The notes below the pieces were generated by a model that was not told the origin of the DNA, searched no databases, and saw only the letters and a program-made list of their open reading frames with translations. Position numbers and translations under genes: made by a program. Positions 14,967 to 17,819 of a stretch of DNA of 17,819 nt are shown in pieces. The DNA is from JBDRNO01 sp043811005 (GTDB lineage Bacteria > Bacteroidota > Bacteroidia > NORP154). The number at the start of each line of letters is the position of its first letter. The stretch's first letter is position 1. The DNA is taken from positions 1 through 17,819 of the forward strand of contig JBDRNO010000281.1 of NCBI GenBank assembly GCA_043811005.1, read 5' to 3'.

Positions 14967-17495
14967 TTATTTTCCTTTCTCCGTTCCCGTAGAAAAATTA
15001 TCTTCAGCAGAAATAGTTTTCTTGCTCCGTTTTTTGTTATCTGCCTCTTTCATTGAGCCAAATGAATAAGAAAATGAAAGAAAAACCGTTTGTGACTCCC
15101 ATTCCCACTTATCGGTATAAGAAGCCCCTCCAAGATCCACACTTTCAAATTGATACATCTGTGTATTTAAAAGATCTGTAAACCTAATGCTGATACTCCC
15201 CTTCTCTTTAAAAACTTTTTTCATTATCGCCAATGCTACATCATAATTGGGTAATGTAATACCTTGTAAACCTTTATCTTTCCCTCTGTACCTGCCATCT
15301 AATTTTATAGACAAACCTTTTTTAAAGGTTTTGGAAGAAGACAATTGAAAGGACCAGCCATTATTTATCTCATTCGGTGAACCATCTATATTCAGATCCT
15401 CAAATGTAGATTGGTAAATATTCAATGTTGTAGTTATTCTCCACCACTTAAACGGACTGTACCTCAAATTAACTTCAGCACCAACAATATTCAGTTTAGC
15501 TTGGTTATTAACAGAGTAAGTGGCAACTCCTGTTTCGGCTACTGATGCAAACCATGTTTTCTTATCGGTAATTTGCCTGTAATATATATTGGGAGTCAGG
15601 GTGATCTTGGTTCCTTGAAATAAATACCCGAACTCATATACATTAATATATTCCGGATCAAGATCAGGATTTCCTACACTCAAAACAAAAGGGTCACTAT
15701 AGGATGAAAAAGGAGTCATTTCCCAGGAATTTGGCCTGTTAATTCTTCTCGAATAGCTCAACTTTAGCTCACTTGCCTTTTTAATCTTATAAGAAAAATA
15801 AACAGAAGGGAACAGGCTTGTATAAGACTTATTAAACTCTTCATTCGTATTAACCAATTTCGGTTTAACCGTTACATTTTCTAACCTTGTACCAATTTTA
15901 ATTCCCAAACTTTTATACTGTTTACTCAATGTAAAATAAAGCGCATTTACATTTTGACTGAAGTTCATTGTGTTATTAAGATGATCATCAGAACTTAATA
16001 CACTCAAAGAGTCTTTGTTGGATTCGGAATAAAACCCTTTTATCATGTTCTGTATATCAAAGTATATCCCAGCTTCAAACACCATAGAATCATTAATTGG
16101 CAATTCATAATCAATAGTTAATGTAGTATAATTACCCTCCGTTTTCATCGAGGTATTTTGAAGTTCTGAAAGCCCGTTGATATCATTATTGGCAAGAAAA
16201 AAATCTTCTTTAGTACTATCTCTTCTTTCATTACTATTAATAACATGTGTTATATCAATATCCAGCGTATGATCTCCATCATCATTAAACTGTCTTTGCC
16301 ATCCTGCATTGATCCTGCCTCCATAATATGGATTCTTATTATCAGTATGCCTGTTGGAATAATTCTGAAGTACTTTATTACTGTCCATAAAGTCATACCT
16401 GTATTTGTGATCCGAACCATTCCACCCATTCCACCCTGTAACAACAAGGTAAAAGGTGTTCTTTTTATTTAAAAAGTAATCAATCCCTGCTAAGTACCAA
16501 TAGCTCCTGGCTTCAAAATCATTATCGACAGTAAAATTCTGATAATATGTGGAATCATTCAAATTGTATGTTCGTTCCATTGGGCCTCCGTTATGCCCGC
16601 TCCATTTATACAAGCCAGCCATGGCATAAACATTGAGCTTCTTCTTTCTATAATTTATGTTGAGAGATCCATTGTGTTTTTCCACTGTTCCATAACCAAT
16701 GCTGGCATTTACATTACCATTTAGGCCTACTGCTTTCTCCTTTTTTAAAACAACATTTATGATTCCAGACATTCCTTCGGGATTGTATTTTGCCGATGGA
16801 TTTGTGATCACTTCAACTTTCTCAATTAAGGTAGCAGGGATATCTTTTAGGAGTTGAGACGCAGAAATAGGCGATGGACGCCCGTCTATCAGTATCTGAA
16901 CACTTTTGTCATTCCTTAAACTTATATTATCCTCCACATCCACATCTACCGATGGCAGGTTTCTCAGCACATCCAATCCATTACCCCCCTGACTGGCAGG
17001 ATCTTTAGATACATTATAAACGGTTTTATCAATTTTTACTTCTACCAATTCTTTTTCTCCTACCACAATAAACTCATCCATATTTTGAGAAAAATTCTCT
17101 AATGAAATTTCAGATACATTGTAATCAGGCGCTGTTTTAGTTATAAGTATGTCGTTAATAATGAGGGCTTTATAACCGATAAACGCAATTTTGGCATAGT
17201 AATTACCGTAGGGAACATCCACAACTTTAAAGTCACCATTTATATCCGTAACTGCACCGGTAACTAAACTTGAATCAGATATGTTGAATAATGAGACTGT
17301 AGCAAACTCTATAATAGAATTGGTAAGGTTCTCTTTTACATTTCCAAACACACTTCCTTCACCTTTTACGGTTTTGTTTTCCTGCGCAAAAAGTGAAAAA
17401 GAAACACAAAAGGATAAAGCTACATATAATGACAAATAAACCTTAATTTTCGGATTGAACTCTGCGTATTGAATGATCTTCGATTTTATTGTCAT
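14967..17495 (-). CDS. outer-membrane beta-barrel receptor (TonB-dependent-receptor-like)
   Basis: Outer-membrane protein of 842 residues. The signal sequence has a long basic start and a hydrophobic core at about 19-36, with cleavage likely after FAQ at 38. Residues 45-135 are a carboxypeptidase-regulatory-like domain (G-S-V-F-G-N-V, then G-A-V-T-D-I-N-G-D-F and G-Y-K-A-L). A TonB-box-like segment DEFIVVGEK follows near 142. Residues 150-255 are the plug, with D-V-L-R-N-L-P-S-V-D-V-D, I-L-I-D-G-R-P-S and NPSAKYNPEGMSGIINVVLK. The remainder is a barrel of the type common in Bacteroidota 'outer membrane beta-barrel family' proteins. The aromatic barrel end (F-L-S-F-S-Y-S-F-G) is followed by about 30 charged residues rich in Lys and Glu, which is unusual because these barrels normally end at the last strand. 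No SusD partner lies next to it, so the ligand is unknown and glycan uptake is not supported. Confidence 0.9.
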   Translation of the reverse strand: MTIKSKIIQYAEFNPKIKVYLSLYVALSFCVSFSLFAQENKTVKGEGSVFGNVKENLTNSIIEFATVSLFNISDSSLVTGAVTDINGDFKVVDVPYGNYYAKIAFIGYKALIINDILITKTAPDYNVSEISLENFSQNMDEFIVVGEKELVEVKIDKTVYNVSKDPASQGGNGLDVLRNLPSVDVDVEDNISLRNDKSVQILIDGRPSPISASQLLKDIPATLIEKVEVITNPSAKYNPEGMSGIINVVLKKEKAVGLNGNVNASIGYGTVEKHNGSLNINYRKKKLNVYAMAGLYKWSGHNGGPMERTYNLNDSTYYQNFTVDNDFEARSYWYLAGIDYFLNKKNTFYLVVTGWNGWNGSDHKYRYDFMDSNKVLQNYSNRHTDNKNPYYGGRINAGWQRQFNDDGDHTLDIDITHVINSNERRDSTKEDFFLANNDINGLSELQNTSMKTEGNYTTLTIDYELPINDSMVFEAGIYFDIQNMIKGFYSESNKDSLSVLSSDDHLNNTMNFSQNVNALYFTLSKQYKSLGIKIGTRLENVTVKPKLVNTNEEFNKSYTSLFPSVYFSYKIKKASELKLSYSRRINRPNSWEMTPFSSYSDPFVLSVGNPDLDPEYINVYEFGYLFQGTKITLTPNIYYRQITDKKTWFASVAETGVATYSVNNQAKLNIVGAEVNLRYSPFKWWRITTTLNIYQSTFEDLNIDGSPNEINNGWSFQLSSSKTFKKGLSIKLDGRYRGKDKGLQGITLPNYDVALAIMKKVFKEKGSISIRFTDLLNTQMYQFESVDLGGASYTDKWEWESQTVFLSFSYSFGSMKEADNKKRSKKTISAEDNFSTGTEKGK

Positions 17496-17508
17496 AAGTT
17501 GGGTTTGT

Positions 17509-17537
17509 TCAAGTTACTAATAATAATGTTCACCCAA
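17509..17537 (-). promoter_or_regulatory. candidate promoter of the receptor gene
   Basis: On the minus strand TTG (17535-17537) is followed after 18 bp by TAACTTGA (17509-17516), one base from TAnnTTTG at normal spacing. It lies 14 bp upstream of the ATG at 17495, and the TTG is within the last codons of the upstream gene. The very short leader lowers confidence. Confidence 0.35.
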
Positions 17538-17819
17538 TTTTTTTCACTATCCGCCCCTTCAGTTTTGCTTCAAAGAATGCATGAGCAGGGAATATCATGG
17601 CTGCAATAACGGCATTAAACAAAAGTTTGAAACCCGGTGCCCCACCGGACCAGTTTTCAATGTAAGGGTCTGCCAATACCAGCAAGAACTCAAAGAAGAT
17701 AAGGAATGAGAAGAAAATGATTCCCTCAGCCATTCTTTCACTCACATTAATAAAACCAAGCGAAATCACGCCACCAGACAGGATAAGCAGAGCAATTAGA
17801 ATCACAGAGTATTGCAGGT
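17530..17819 (-). CDS. C-terminal part of a membrane protein (cut by window edge)
   Basis: The frame is open to the window edge, so the GTG at 17805 is probably not the true start; 95 or more residues are visible. Three hydrophobic segments can be read: about the first 18 residues (ILIALLILSGGVISLGFI), a second (IIFFSFLIFFEFLLVLA), and a third around F-N-A-V-I-A-A-M-I-F-P-A-H. The tail is basic (KLKGRIVKKIG) and should face the cytoplasm. The loop D-P-Y-I-E-N-W-S-G-G-A-P-G-F-K lies between segments two and three. I do not recognise the family. The stop is 34 bp upstream of the receptor gene start on the same strand, so the two may be co-transcribed. Confidence 0.65.
   Translation of the reverse strand, partial: LQYSVILIALLILSGGVISLGFINVSERMAEGIIFFSFLIFFEFLLVLADPYIENWSGGAPGFKLLFNAVIAAMIFPAHAFFEAKLKGRIVKKIG

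Noticed and set aside
15054..15065. A further AGCCAAATGAAT copy of the ATPase flank motif
   Set aside because: It lies within the receptor coding sequence, lacks the second arm of the palindrome, and is explained by the codons there.
14967..17495. Receptor as SusC of a polysaccharide utilisation locus
   Set aside because: No SusD-like lipoprotein or glycoside hydrolase gene is adjacent, and the barrel matches the solitary outer-membrane beta-barrel family better than SusC.
1..17819. CRISPR array, tRNA or rRNA genes, integrase or complete insertion sequence
   Set aside because: No regularly spaced direct repeats, cloverleaf-forming stretch, rRNA-like segment or transposase or integrase ORF could be found in the window.

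Overview
The window reads as a chromosomal segment of a Bacteroidota (Bacteroidetes) bacterium, probably an environmental one. The evidence is four secreted proteins with a type IX secretion (T9SS) C-terminal sorting domain, an outer-membrane beta-barrel receptor with a carboxypeptidase-regulatory-like N-terminal domain, a TPR/transmembrane/SpoIIE phosphatase of the Bacteroidota type, and several promoter -7 elements of the form TAnnTTTG. Shine-Dalgarno sequences are inconspicuous, as expected for the phylum. Base composition is mixed: the cyclophilin gene is clearly GC-richer than mntP, the ATPase gene and the receptor gene. I cannot assign a genus.

Layout. 1-292: AT-rich stretch with a 22-bp perfect inverted repeat around a short decayed reading frame that resembles the N-terminus of the four-helix-bundle (23S rRNA intervening-sequence) protein family. 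293-2563 (-): TPR-SpoIIE phosphatase. 2726-3889 (-): secreted T9SS protein. 4115-5323 (+): secreted leishmanolysin-like metallopeptidase with a T9SS tail. 5342-6553 (-): secreted Kazal plus Hint protein. 6554-6776: intergenic, with a hairpin and a 7-bp tandem repeat. 6777-7217 (+): cyclophilin-type peptidyl-prolyl isomerase. 7309-7869 (-): MntP-type manganese exporter. 7895-9934 and 10573-13371 (both -): two paralogous right-handed beta-helix proteins with T9SS tails. They are separated by 638 bp that carries two related palindromic repeats, a candidate promoter and a relict reading frame. 13457-14878 (-): AAA ATPase with a C-terminal nuclease-like domain, flanked on both sides by a similar 48-bp palindrome-containing sequence. 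14967-17495 (-): outer-membrane beta-barrel receptor. 17530-17819 (-): C-terminal part of a membrane protein cut by the window edge.

Function. Most of the window encodes the cell surface: T9SS cargo (metallopeptidase, beta-helix proteins, a beta-sandwich protein), a secreted Kazal/Hint protein and an outer-membrane receptor. No T9SS machinery gene is present. The genes do not form one obvious operon. mntP starts 25 bp after its upstream gene, while the other genes have their own spacers, and several have their own candidate promoters. The items most worth a second look are the ATPase unit between repeated palindromes, the Kazal-Hint protein, and the possible intervening-sequence-like relic at the left edge.
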